Positions 27,250-35,175 of a DNA stretch of 64,000 nt are shown here, in pieces. Made by a program: the position numbers and the translations under genes. This DNA comes from Paenibacillus dendritiformis. GTDB lineage: Bacteria; Bacillota; Bacilli; Paenibacillales; Paenibacillaceae. The stretch covers positions 4,526,501 through 4,590,500 of the forward strand of contig NZ_AP025344.1 in NCBI RefSeq assembly GCF_021654795.1, written 5' to 3'. Position 1 is the first letter of the stretch, and each line of letters opens with the position of its first letter. The notes under the pieces were generated by a model, which worked only from the letters and a program-made list of their open reading frames with translations, did not search any database and was not told the origin of the DNA.

Positions 27250-29436
27250 TCATTCAATCGACACTTTCTTGATAGGAATTTTTGATGTGTCGATTTTTTG
27301 TTTGAATACTTTTCCTGATCCTAAAGGTGTCGCTTCATCTGAAACATACATCTTATTTTCCAATTCTTTAGTAAAATCAACCGATTCTCCTTTCCAAAAT
27401 CCATATCCAGTGAAACTATTTTTATTTATATTATTTCGCAAATAAATCAACTGGGAGTTTGAAATGCTGTACAAATAAGAGTCTGTTTCTGGTTTAAGCA
27501 ACATATAGTCATTAACTTCTACTCCATAGACTTCGACTTCGCTTATTGTAAGATAGGTTGAATGGGCACTTTTATATATGATAATTCTTATCATTGGTGT
27601 TATGACTGATGTTGTAGGCCTAATTTCTATAAAATCTTTTTTTGAGTTCCCGTTTATTGAATAGATAGTTTCCCAATTGGTGCTCGCAGATGGATCATTT
27701 ATTAATGAGGAACTATTTTTAGAAATTTGAACTTCAAAATCAGAGGCTGTTGTATTTCCACTCCAATCAGAAACACCAAATGCAACTCTAATTTTATTTA
27801 ATTTTATGGCAGAACCATTTGGTTTTAACATAAATATTACTGGCGAGTTATGTGAAGGACTTGCGAATTGTATGAATTTTCCGGATGTCAGTATTCCATC
27901 TCCCTCTATAGCCTTGTATAAATCTTTTTCTGTTGTACCTAGAAATCTTCCCATTGCACTGGGGAGCAATTTTGGAGCAAGGTTTTTATAATTCCCCCCA
28001 TTTTCTGATAAAGACATAGTGTTCACAATCGTAGTAATCTTATTTACTTCATATTTCTTCAAATCAATCTCGTGCTCAAATATTTTTCCTTCATTTAATT
28101 TGCTTTCTTTATTGGATACTAGACGCACCTTATCATATTTATTTTTAAAAGTTTCTTGTATTAACTTGTCACCCCCATACGTAGTTACGTATTTTTCATT
28201 TATTGTCGGAATATGCGAAACCATACTAGTACCGCTATACATCTTTAGTTCATTGATGCCCGTATACCCCGTATGTCCATTGTTTGCTGTCCAATTCAAG
28301 CGATACATTTTAAAAGATTTAGGATAGCTGATGTAGTAGTATTTATCTGTGTTTGTTGTACTCCAAGATTGATTTCTCTGAGTATCTAAAATATGCCACC
28401 TTTCTCCATCGGTACTACCTTCAAAAGTCCAATCTTTCGGCATAGTAGTAAGCACACTAGAGTTACCCATGCTTCGTAATGCATATTTAAAAATAGGAAT
28501 TGGTTGAACAAACTCATATCCCAAATATCCAACTCCGCCACTTCCACTTTTAGAGCAATAACCATCATTATCATCCGCTTGATTAAATGCGTACCAAACA
28601 TCATATGAAGAACTCCATACGTCTTTAGCAAATGCGCGTCCACTAGGAGATGTATTTGATGTCATTTTTGGGATGGATGTTAGCCTATCAATTTTATTCT
28701 CAAATGAGAGATACTTTCGTTTTGCAGCTTGAATTAAAAACTTGTTTTTTTTCCATGCGAATTCGCCATAATATACTCCAATCTCATCATAAGGAACCTT
28801 ATAATCCGAATCGTAAATAGGAGTACTCGTGATTATATTATTACGTTTATCCCAATTACTATTGTTAGTACCGTATCCACTAGTGAACCCTCCATAACAA
28901 TTGGTCAGTTCAATAATTCCGTAAGTAGTCCTGAGTAAATTATTAGATGGGCTAATATTTATGCAATTGTATATTTTGAGTGTTCCACCATCAGGTACAA
29001 AGACCGCATAATCATTTGACGGTACTTCAACTATTACAATATTGTACATATTCCAAGTAAATTTAAAGTTGTTCAGATTATGCTGTGTTAAAGCAGCGTC
29101 TATTGTAAAAATTAGCTGTATAAATTCAAGTGTAAAAGTGCCGCTACCACCACCCTTATTTGAATATAAACCTTGGATTTGTTTCAAAGTCGTTCTAGCT
29201 TTATTCCCTACAATAGTTACTCTGCAATTTGCAAATCCATCTGATATGTCTTGTCCAAATGTATACTCGCCATCTTCCAGTTTAATAAGACTGTTTTTAT
29301 CTTTTGGTATGAATTGCAACAATTTAGACAAAGTTTTAAACGGTTTTTTTATGCCATCTCCTGAAGCGTCATCTCCATTAAGAGCATCTACAACATATTT
29401 TTTATCATAGGTAAAATTATTCCATACTATCGCCAT
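27250..29436 (-). CDS. tail fibre protein with beta-helix and discoidin-like domains
   Basis: In this 728-residue protein the N-terminus (10-180) resembles a DUF1565/pectate-lyase-type beta-helix (VVDALNGDDASGDGIKKPFK, KLEDGEYTFGQ). Residues about 265-410 resemble an F5/8 type C (discoidin) sugar-binding domain (GYEFVQPIPIFKYALRS, PKDWTFEGSTDGERWHIL, SFKMYRLNWTANNG). A second discoidin-like stretch lies at about 490-640 (ASDFEVQISKNSS). The protein is likely a receptor-binding fibre for surface glycans. ATG at 29436 shares its upstream GGTGAGGAAG with the neighbouring fibre gene. It is strongly AT-rich. Confidence 0.65.
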   Translation of the reverse strand: MAIVWNNFTYDKKYVVDALNGDDASGDGIKKPFKTLSKLLQFIPKDKNSLIKLEDGEYTFGQDISDGFANCRVTIVGNKARTTLKQIQGLYSNKGGGSGTFTLEFIQLIFTIDAALTQHNLNNFKFTWNMYNIVIVEVPSNDYAVFVPDGGTLKIYNCINISPSNNLLRTTYGIIELTNCYGGFTSGYGTNNSNWDKRNNIITSTPIYDSDYKVPYDEIGVYYGEFAWKKNKFLIQAAKRKYLSFENKIDRLTSIPKMTSNTSPSGRAFAKDVWSSSYDVWYAFNQADDNDGYCSKSGSGGVGYLGYEFVQPIPIFKYALRSMGNSSVLTTMPKDWTFEGSTDGERWHILDTQRNQSWSTTNTDKYYYISYPKSFKMYRLNWTANNGHTGYTGINELKMYSGTSMVSHIPTINEKYVTTYGGDKLIQETFKNKYDKVRLVSNKESKLNEGKIFEHEIDLKKYEVNKITTIVNTMSLSENGGNYKNLAPKLLPSAMGRFLGTTEKDLYKAIEGDGILTSGKFIQFASPSHNSPVIFMLKPNGSAIKLNKIRVAFGVSDWSGNTTASDFEVQISKNSSSLINDPSASTNWETIYSINGNSKKDFIEIRPTTSVITPMIRIIIYKSAHSTYLTISEVEVYGVEVNDYMLLKPETDSYLYSISNSQLIYLRNNINKNSFTGYGFWKGESVDFTKELENKMYVSDEATPLGSGKVFKQKIDTSKIPIKKVSIE

Positions 29437-29476
29437 CTTCCTCACCATCCCGTCCAAATCAAATCGGTATTCAAGA

Positions 29477-29508
29477 CAAAAGAAGCAGAACCAATTCGGT
29501 TCTACTTC
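29477..29508 (-). terminator. intrinsic terminator overlapping a fibre gene stop
   Basis: GAAGTAGAACC and GGTTCTGCTTC form an 11-bp stem (one G-U) on the minus strand followed by TTTTGTC. The stop codon at 29502-29504 lies inside the stem. Confidence 0.8.
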
Positions 29509-30794
29509 ACATCCATGCTATTGATGTCAAAGTACTTCTTGTAATCAATTTTTGTTTTAAACACTCTACCTTCACCCAATGCAGAGGATATCATAGGAAG
29601 AGAAACAATCTGCCCTTTTCTCTCTAGAACAGATAAATCACTCATGCCATCATTCATAAAAGTGTCTTTTGAGGGTAAAGTTGTTGAAATTGGTTTCCAA
29701 CCATTATTATATGTTTTGTATTTATCATCATGGTAAATCAAGGAATTCGTTAGTGGAGGTAAAAGAAGTAACACCGGACGAAATCCGCATGCTGTACCCG
29801 AAACATTGAACTCTGACAAGGTAGCAGAATCACTATAATATCCTCTTAATCCACCTGCCCCTCCTCCTCTTCTCACCCTTCTACTGGCAATAGTTTGAGT
29901 TGCACTCGTCCAAGATGGCGTGTCTGATTTCCAGTTCCAGATATTATCATCTCCGGGCGTGATTAAACCGTTCAACGTATCATTCACAATATATTTGTTC
30001 CATTCGTTATCTTCATCCTCAGGACTAGTACCACCAGTTAGCAGCCTAAGAACTGATTTGGTTTGGCGGTTTGTTTTAATAAGCTCAATTTCTCCAATCC
30101 CTAGTGACCATCCTGAACCAAGATAACTGTCTTTAAGTAAGATCGAGAAATATCTGGCACGTGCTTTTGCTTTAAAAAAGTGTTTAATTTCATTATTTGG
30201 CAGCACCGCGTTCATAATAAAATTCCAATTATTCTTATCATTTGACCAACTAAAACCAAAGTTTTTACAACGATAACCCGATGTATATAGTAAATTGGTC
30301 AGAGCTAATCCATCTATCTCTTCTTCTTTCCCCAAATCAATAATTATTCTTGTAATTTTCCCTTTATCTCCATCTGATTGCAAAAAGCCGTCAGTATGAA
30401 TGTCAATGCCATCAACCACTTTGGATATTGAAAAATTCTCAAAATGATTAGTATCAGTCTCGACGTGCTTGTTGAACGCGACATTCTCATAGTCCAATTC
30501 AATTGGCAATCCGCTTCCATTGGCTATTCCAGCACTATTTAAGGTATCCCATGAAATGGAATGCTGTATGTTTCTATCAGCGATCAATTTCCATCTGCCC
30601 AGATAATCCCTATCGACACAAATAAAATAAAAATCACCGTTTGGTGCAGCAGATGATGTTGTAGGTGAAATGAAGCCGGATGTTTCTTTCCCAAGTCCTG
30701 AAAAAGTACCGAATGTATTTGATATTGCTTTGTAGTGGCATCTTATTTTTTTTCCAATTTTTAATTGTTCAACATTTTTTACCTCTTCTAGCAC
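29502..30794 (-). CDS. tail fibre protein with discoidin-like domain
   Basis: The 430-residue protein begins with a small module, VEQLKIGKKIRCHYKA, shared with the next upstream gene. A discoidin-like domain follows (about 110-235: KITRIIIDLGKEEEIDGLAL, FSWSNDKNNWNFIMN, RYFSILLKDS). Next come a DNEWNKYIVN block, a glycine/arginine-rich SRRVRRGGGAGG segment and the recurring fibre module (YKTYNNGWKPIS and NDGMSDLSVLERKGQI). GTG start with AAGGTG 7 bases before. It is a likely receptor-binding fibre, AT-rich like its neighbours. Confidence 0.6.
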   Translation of the reverse strand: MLEEVKNVEQLKIGKKIRCHYKAISNTFGTFSGLGKETSGFISPTTSSAAPNGDFYFICVDRDYLGRWKLIADRNIQHSISWDTLNSAGIANGSGLPIELDYENVAFNKHVETDTNHFENFSISKVVDGIDIHTDGFLQSDGDKGKITRIIIDLGKEEEIDGLALTNLLYTSGYRCKNFGFSWSNDKNNWNFIMNAVLPNNEIKHFFKAKARARYFSILLKDSYLGSGWSLGIGEIELIKTNRQTKSVLRLLTGGTSPEDEDNEWNKYIVNDTLNGLITPGDDNIWNWKSDTPSWTSATQTIASRRVRRGGGAGGLRGYYSDSATLSEFNVSGTACGFRPVLLLLPPLTNSLIYHDDKYKTYNNGWKPISTTLPSKDTFMNDGMSDLSVLERKGQIVSLPMISSALGEGRVFKTKIDYKKYFDINSMDVK

Positions 30795-30811
30795 TTATAT
30801 TCACCTTCTTT

Positions 30812-31486
30812 CTATTCTTTATATTCGAATACAGGTCGAAAACCATTAAATTCCGATGCAGAATCTGCTGCTATGTGATACAAGGCCTGAATCGTTTTAT
30901 ACCCTCTTCTTACTCTTTTTTTAGAGTCAGTCGTGTTAAACCCGTCATATGTGATAACCCCAAGAGCTGGAGTCTCTTGACAAACCGTTATTTTTTCATT
31001 CCAATGGAAAACATCATTTATAGTGTGGTCTTGTTGTATCTTGCTTGAAGGAAAGTTAACTATATATTTATCCCACTCATTATTAGCAGGCCACCCACCA
31101 TAGCCTTGATCGGTTAATGATTTATTTCCGTTAGCATCCGCATAAGCAACGCCGCCAGTAAGGGAACGAAGAATTCCCTCCACCGTAGAAATTGTCGTAC
31201 TAACCCCTTCGATATACTTCACACTATTCAAATAGTCCCATGACCATTGGTTTCTAAGAACTCTGTCTGAAATAATTAATCCTTTGTCGACTTTAACTCC
31301 ATACCAGTACTTACCTTTTGAGGTTTCCCCATTTGGAATTCCTTCTAATGGGCATTCTGTATATCTTGACGTGTCTGCGCCGAACTCAAAATAGCCATCA
31401 GGCTGATAACTCCAAACGATATAATCCCCAATCTTCATATCCTTCACATGTTTTCTCAATTGTCCCGTAGTCGCTGGAACTGGCAT
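30812..31486 (-). CDS. tail fibre/tip-associated protein, paralogue of next gene
   Basis: The 224-residue protein is related to the gene at 29502 but lacks its discoidin insert. Shared blocks are MKIGDYIVWSY, RVLRNQWSWDYLNS, LRSLTGG and NEWDKYIVN, and DSKKRVRRG before the end FNGFRPVFEYKE. The pair looks like a duplication followed by insertion of a sugar-binding domain in one copy. ATG preceded by GGAGGG. The precise role is unknown; position says fibre or accessory tip protein. Confidence 0.55.
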   Translation of the reverse strand: MPVPATTGQLRKHVKDMKIGDYIVWSYQPDGYFEFGADTSRYTECPLEGIPNGETSKGKYWYGVKVDKGLIISDRVLRNQWSWDYLNSVKYIEGVSTTISTVEGILRSLTGGVAYADANGNKSLTDQGYGGWPANNEWDKYIVNFPSSKIQQDHTINDVFHWNEKITVCQETPALGVITYDGFNTTDSKKRVRRGYKTIQALYHIAADSASEFNGFRPVFEYKE

Positions 31487-31488
31487 CC

Positions 31489-32073
31489 TTAACCCTCCAC
31501 CCGTAACGAATCAATCTTCTTCAACTTCCCATTCGGTATCCTCTTCCTCAAAAGCACACCTTCATCTTCCCAAGTTTCGTCCCGCTCGTACTTGTAGCGA
31601 TAGTGCTTTTTCAGCTCCAGCACGCCCTCGTCGGAGTTGACCCATTCGTTGGTGTATTTGGCTGAATCGGTGAAGTCGTCTACGGTAAAGGTCGCGCCGT
31701 GCAGGGCGGGGATGAATTCGATTTTGAGCTGAGCGTATTTGGCGAAGGGGGCGCTGTCGAGATTGCCGGCCGTTTTGTCGATGGCTGCGTATTCGGTCCA
31801 GGTGATGCTGTCCGCAGAATAGCGGATGTATAGCTTATAGTCTGCCGCACCCTTCATGTCTACCGCCTGTGTCATCCGTTGAAAGGAGGCGAATCGGTCC
31901 TGGATGATGATCGGCAGCGACTCCCAGGAGCCGGAGGGAGCGTAGACGATGTTTCCCTCATCGTCTTTCTTGAGTTCCTTCAATTGCAGTTTGCCGTCTT
32001 TTATGACGGTGTTCGTAAAAGTGCCTGCTGCCAAATCGACGGGAATAATCACTTCATGCGTTGCGTTTGTCAT
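31489..32073 (-). CDS. uncharacterised tail-module protein
   Basis: The 194-residue protein begins MTNATHEVIIPVDLAAGTF with GAGGTGATTCG before the ATG. It reads like a beta-sandwich (DYKLYIRYSADSITWTEYAA) with a positively charged C-terminus (VLLRKRIPNGKLKKIDSLRV). The C-terminal phrase resembles ends of the fibre proteins (GKVFKQKIDTSKIPIKKVS; GRVFKTKIDYKKYFDINSMD), so it may be a fibre connector. It lies 2 bp from the following gene. Confidence 0.5.
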   Translation of the reverse strand: MTNATHEVIIPVDLAAGTFTNTVIKDGKLQLKELKKDDEGNIVYAPSGSWESLPIIIQDRFASFQRMTQAVDMKGAADYKLYIRYSADSITWTEYAAIDKTAGNLDSAPFAKYAQLKIEFIPALHGATFTVDDFTDSAKYTNEWVNSDEGVLELKKHYRYKYERDETWEDEGVLLRKRIPNGKLKKIDSLRVEG

Positions 32074-32082
32074 CGAATCACC

Positions 32083-32694
32083 TCATCGTATCGTCCAATT
32101 GATCTGCCCGGCATGCTTCGCCTTCAGGGGCGCTTGAATCTCATCCACAAGATATCCGTTTCTGCGAATGTGCATTGTGCCGTCCAGATCGATGTCTGAC
32201 GTTATTTTAATCTGCATGAACGCCGCATCATTATAGGGAATGGAGAGAATGCACTGAAAATCGATGTTGGCGTCGTGGAGCTGCATTTGTTTTTTGTAGC
32301 CGATGTTGTACTGGGTAATCGAGTCGGAGAAGGCCCCTCCCTTCCCGCCCGCCGTGATCAGCTTGGCGTCGGAGACGGCGTTTTTGTACGTAATTATGTC
32401 GTTGTACAGGAAGGTCCGCCCGGTCAGCGGATATTCCCGCGAGGAGGCCGAGTAGGACAAGGACAGCCGGTGGCCGTTCATCGTGAAGACGCCGTTGCCG
32501 ACATCGAAGTAGATTTGCGAGCCTTCCCCGATCAATCCGAACCGGATCAGTTTGGTTTTGTCTATATGATAAAAGCTGTTTGCTTTTCCGTTGTCGAAGT
32601 TATATTCAGCGAGATGCGTGCCGTCGGCATATTCCGCCACCCAGATGAACGACTGGGCGACAGGCGAACGCGTTATGTGCTTGTCAAAAATCAT
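32083..32694 (-). CDS. uncharacterised tail-module protein
   Basis: The 203-residue protein starts MIFDKHITRSPVAQSFIWV. ATG at 32694 is chosen because GGGAGG sits 6 bases upstream; a longer frame lacks this. The body is beta-rich (LSLSYSASSREYPLTGRTFL; IDFQCILSIPYNDAAFMQIK). No family recognised. It sits among baseplate and fibre genes, so a small baseplate or adaptor protein is the best guess. Confidence 0.5.
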   Translation of the reverse strand: MIFDKHITRSPVAQSFIWVAEYADGTHLAEYNFDNGKANSFYHIDKTKLIRFGLIGEGSQIYFDVGNGVFTMNGHRLSLSYSASSREYPLTGRTFLYNDIITYKNAVSDAKLITAGGKGGAFSDSITQYNIGYKKQMQLHDANIDFQCILSIPYNDAAFMQIKITSDIDLDGTMHIRRNGYLVDEIQAPLKAKHAGQINWTIR

Positions 32695-32738
32695 GCGTAA
32701 CCTCCCATTGTATTGTGAGATGAATATTTCCATAAAGC

Positions 32739-32769
32739 AAAACAGACGGGACCCTATCGGCCCCGCCTG
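32739..32769 (-). terminator. intrinsic terminator inside the tail operon
   Basis: On the minus strand GGCGGGGCC and GGGTCCCGTC form an interrupted stem, followed by TGTTTTGC. It lies between the stop at 32809 and the next start at 32694. Confidence 0.55.
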
Positions 32770-32808
32770 GATACAGTGTCTTGGTGTACATTGTTGCTCT
32801 ATTCAACG

Positions 32809-33351
32809 TTATACATAGCGATAGGACACGCGCAGCTTGAATTCTTGCCGGCCGCTCGACGCGTCCAGCGGAATTTTTGGCTGCACCGTCACGGTCACAT
32901 AGTTGCCGGCGGCGTCCATCGGATTCCCGTTATTGTTGACCCCGAGAATCTCCTGGCTGGCCGGAGTCAGCGGAATCGACAGCGGGTTGCCCTCATGATC
33001 CTTCGTCGTCTTGCCCGTCGTGCCGATCGGCTTCATGCGAATTTTGCCGACTGCCGATGTCTCCTCCTCGATATCGGTCTCGCCGAGGGAGTCCACCTGA
33101 ACATGGAACCAATTGTTTCGGACGGCTTCGACGTCGTTTTCAGGCGTATCGCCGGTACCCCCGCCCATGTCGCGCGTCGTGAACGTGCAGTCCTCCATCT
33201 TCGAGACGTCGGTCTCGCCGTTGCGGTTGTTCCAAATGTTAAACGTGCGCAGCGGCCCCAGATCTCCGGCATCAATAACGCCAAAATCAAACGGAGCCTC
33301 AATTTGGGCAGTATGCGTGTCGTTGAACCAGCTTACGATCGGTTTGGTCAT
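32809..33351 (-). CDS. uncharacterised baseplate/tail-module protein
   Basis: The 180-residue protein begins MTKPIVSWFNDTHTAQIEAP; ATG at 33351 is preceded by AGAGGAAA. It has an ordered beta pattern (FDFGVIDAGDLGPLRTFNIW; RQEFKLRVSYRYV at the end) and a hydrophilic middle. The pattern of a fixed offset term (VIDAGD) and jelly-roll-like end resembles carbohydrate-binding or virion-decoration proteins, but no family is named with confidence. Confidence 0.5.
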   Translation of the reverse strand: MTKPIVSWFNDTHTAQIEAPFDFGVIDAGDLGPLRTFNIWNNRNGETDVSKMEDCTFTTRDMGGGTGDTPENDVEAVRNNWFHVQVDSLGETDIEEETSAVGKIRMKPIGTTGKTTKDHEGNPLSIPLTPASQEILGVNNNGNPMDAAGNYVTVTVQPKIPLDASSGRQEFKLRVSYRYV

Positions 33352-33376
33352 CTTTTTTCCTCTTTTCTCGTTATCG

Positions 33377-34531
33377 TTATATGTTGACGATGAGCTGCAG
33401 CGTGACATGCTGGATGTTCACGCCTTGCTTCACGACATGAAGCCGGAACATATCGCCGGCATTCACAACCTTGTTATCGATGACGGCGCTGCGATCATCG
33501 ACATGCTGATGGGCCTTGATGCGAACCGGCTGGGACATAATCCCGCTCCAATTCACCCCGTCCAGCGATTTTTCCACTGTAATCTCGGTATCGGATTCGC
33601 CGGCTACCCCGCACAACGCTTCGATGCCGACCAGTTCTCCCTGAAAAGGGAACCTCGCAATGACGCTCTGAACGCCCTGATATAAGGAATTCGGCAGGCA
33701 GAACACCATCACCCGGTCCTTCACTTCCAGCGGGATGCTTTTTAACTTCACATGCTCGGCGACCGTCATCAGGCCGTCCGCATGCTCGCTCACCGGCTGA
33801 ATGCTGCGGCCGAAAATGTCGATGAGCACCCATTCCTTGCCGTCGAACCGGTAGCGGTTGCCATCCTTGTACGTCTGCACGGTCCAGCCGATATGCGGAT
33901 ACGGATAGGTCGCGATCAGCTCCTTCCTATCCGCCACGGGAGGCTTGAACACCAGAAGCGTTGACTTATAAGCCAACAGCGCCTGCTCGGCAGCGAGCTT
34001 CGCCTCATCCGCGGCCTGATTCGCCTGGTCGGCGGACCGATCGGCCGCATGAGCCGCCTCCTTCGCCATCGCCACGGCCTCGTTGACCTCCGCGATGGCC
34101 AGATTCGTCTCCCGCAGCCGCTGCAGCATCTCGTCAATCATGTCCTGCAGCGTCTTGACGACATCCGGATGCCGGCTGACCATCGCATAGATGCGGGAAG
34201 CCGGATAGAGGATCAGGCCTCTGCCCTTATATTTGCACAACAGCGTCTTGCCTTCCTGGGACGGATGGAACTGAATCGTTCCGTTCGCATAGTTGACCAG
34301 AAATTCATGCGGCGACAAGGCCAGCTTCTTATCGAAACGTTCCGGGTCGACCTCGGTCAATCCCTCGATGCGGACCTTGTCGGTCTGCGAAGGAATCTCC
34401 AGCAGCGTAATCTGGTTGTTAATGACGGGGAGCGAATCGATATGCTCCTTGTAAGGCTCCTCTGGCGTGCCTTCCCGCCAAATAATGGTCACCGGATCAT
34501 GCAGTTCGAGATGCGTCCGTAATTGGGCCAT
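33377..34531 (-). CDS. BppU-like baseplate/upper-fibre protein
   Basis: The 384-residue protein has an N-terminal beta domain (1-105) like the attachment domain of siphovirus upper-baseplate proteins. A helical coiled-coil of about 70 residues follows, rich in alanine (AVAMAKEAAHAADRSADQAN, AADEAKLAAEQALLAYKS). C-terminal beta domains complete it (about 185-384). This head-stalk-tip design is that of trimeric fibres. AAGGAGGTG precedes the ATG. It likely joins the tail tip (Tal and PAAR-like genes just upstream) to the fibre array downstream. Confidence 0.6.
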   Translation of the reverse strand: MAQLRTHLELHDPVTIIWREGTPEEPYKEHIDSLPVINNQITLLEIPSQTDKVRIEGLTEVDPERFDKKLALSPHEFLVNYANGTIQFHPSQEGKTLLCKYKGRGLILYPASRIYAMVSRHPDVVKTLQDMIDEMLQRLRETNLAIAEVNEAVAMAKEAAHAADRSADQANQAADEAKLAAEQALLAYKSTLLVFKPPVADRKELIATYPYPHIGWTVQTYKDGNRYRFDGKEWVLIDIFGRSIQPVSEHADGLMTVAEHVKLKSIPLEVKDRVMVFCLPNSLYQGVQSVIARFPFQGELVGIEALCGVAGESDTEITVEKSLDGVNWSGIMSQPVRIKAHQHVDDRSAVIDNKVVNAGDMFRLHVVKQGVNIQHVTLQLIVNI

Positions 34532-34587
34532 CCTATCACCTCCTTAATCTATCGATGAATTCGAAATGCAGGCCATCATTGCAACCC

Positions 34588-34614
34588 AAAAACGCCTCTC
34601 GTTGAAGAGAAGCG
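34588..34614 (-). terminator. intrinsic terminator after the PAAR-like gene
   Basis: On the minus strand CGCTTCTC pairs with GAGAGGCG (one G-U) and TTTTTGGG follows. It lies 10 bp after the stop at 34624 and separates the tail core from the fibre genes. Confidence 0.7.
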
Positions 34615-34623
34615 CTGGCATGC

Positions 34624-35112
34624 CTACATATTGATCAATGAATTTCCTTCGCGAATCGTCGTCCCATTTCCGAGACAGGTCGTCACGCTTGACCCCTGGA
34701 CGGCAATCAGCTTGCCGTTCAAATACACCCGCTTCGCGTTGCCGCCCGTTATCGTGCCTTGCCCGCTCCCCGACGTGCCCGGAGAAATGTTGATGTACCG
34801 TGTCCTAGCGGTATCCGAAGGAACCGGCGGGCTCGCTTGCCAGGCTTCGTTCACCCGATCCCCGACGACGGCGGCAGACACGCCGTTCACATAGAAGCGG
34901 GAGCTCGCCGCAATGCCGCGGCCGGTAATCAGCGCGCCGGTGCTGCCTGAGCCGGTCGTGTGCCATTCATCGCCCCTAGGATCGTCACACTCTCCGGTGT
35001 CGGGATCCCGATGCGCGCACCAAGGCTCCTCATAAGTCTGTATCGTATAAGTTACATGCCCATCCTTCACGACCGGGGCGGTTGCGCCCCCATGCAAGGC
35101 GATAGCAGCCAT
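34624..35112 (-). CDS. PAAR-like spike protein
   Basis: The 162-residue protein starts MAAIALHGGATAPVVKDGHV; ATG at 35112 follows GGGAGGGG. It has two PAAR-like beta stretches: TTGSGSTGALITGRGIAASS with VNGVSAAVVGDRV, then ITGGNAKRVYLNGKLIAVQG with SSVTTCLGNGTTI. Cys/His residues (WCAHRDPDTGEC) could bind a metal at the tip. PAAR proteins sharpen the spike of contractile machines, while here the tail is of siphovirus type. It lies directly after the tail-tip gene, suggesting a tip cap. Confidence 0.6.
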   Translation of the reverse strand: MAAIALHGGATAPVVKDGHVTYTIQTYEEPWCAHRDPDTGECDDPRGDEWHTTGSGSTGALITGRGIAASSRFYVNGVSAAVVGDRVNEAWQASPPVPSDTARTRYINISPGTSGSGQGTITGGNAKRVYLNGKLIAVQGSSVTTCLGNGTTIREGNSLINM

Positions 35113-35175
35113 CGCATCCCCTCCCTTCACGGTGAACCGGCTTGCCCACGAACGGTTCATCCTTATTTACAACTA

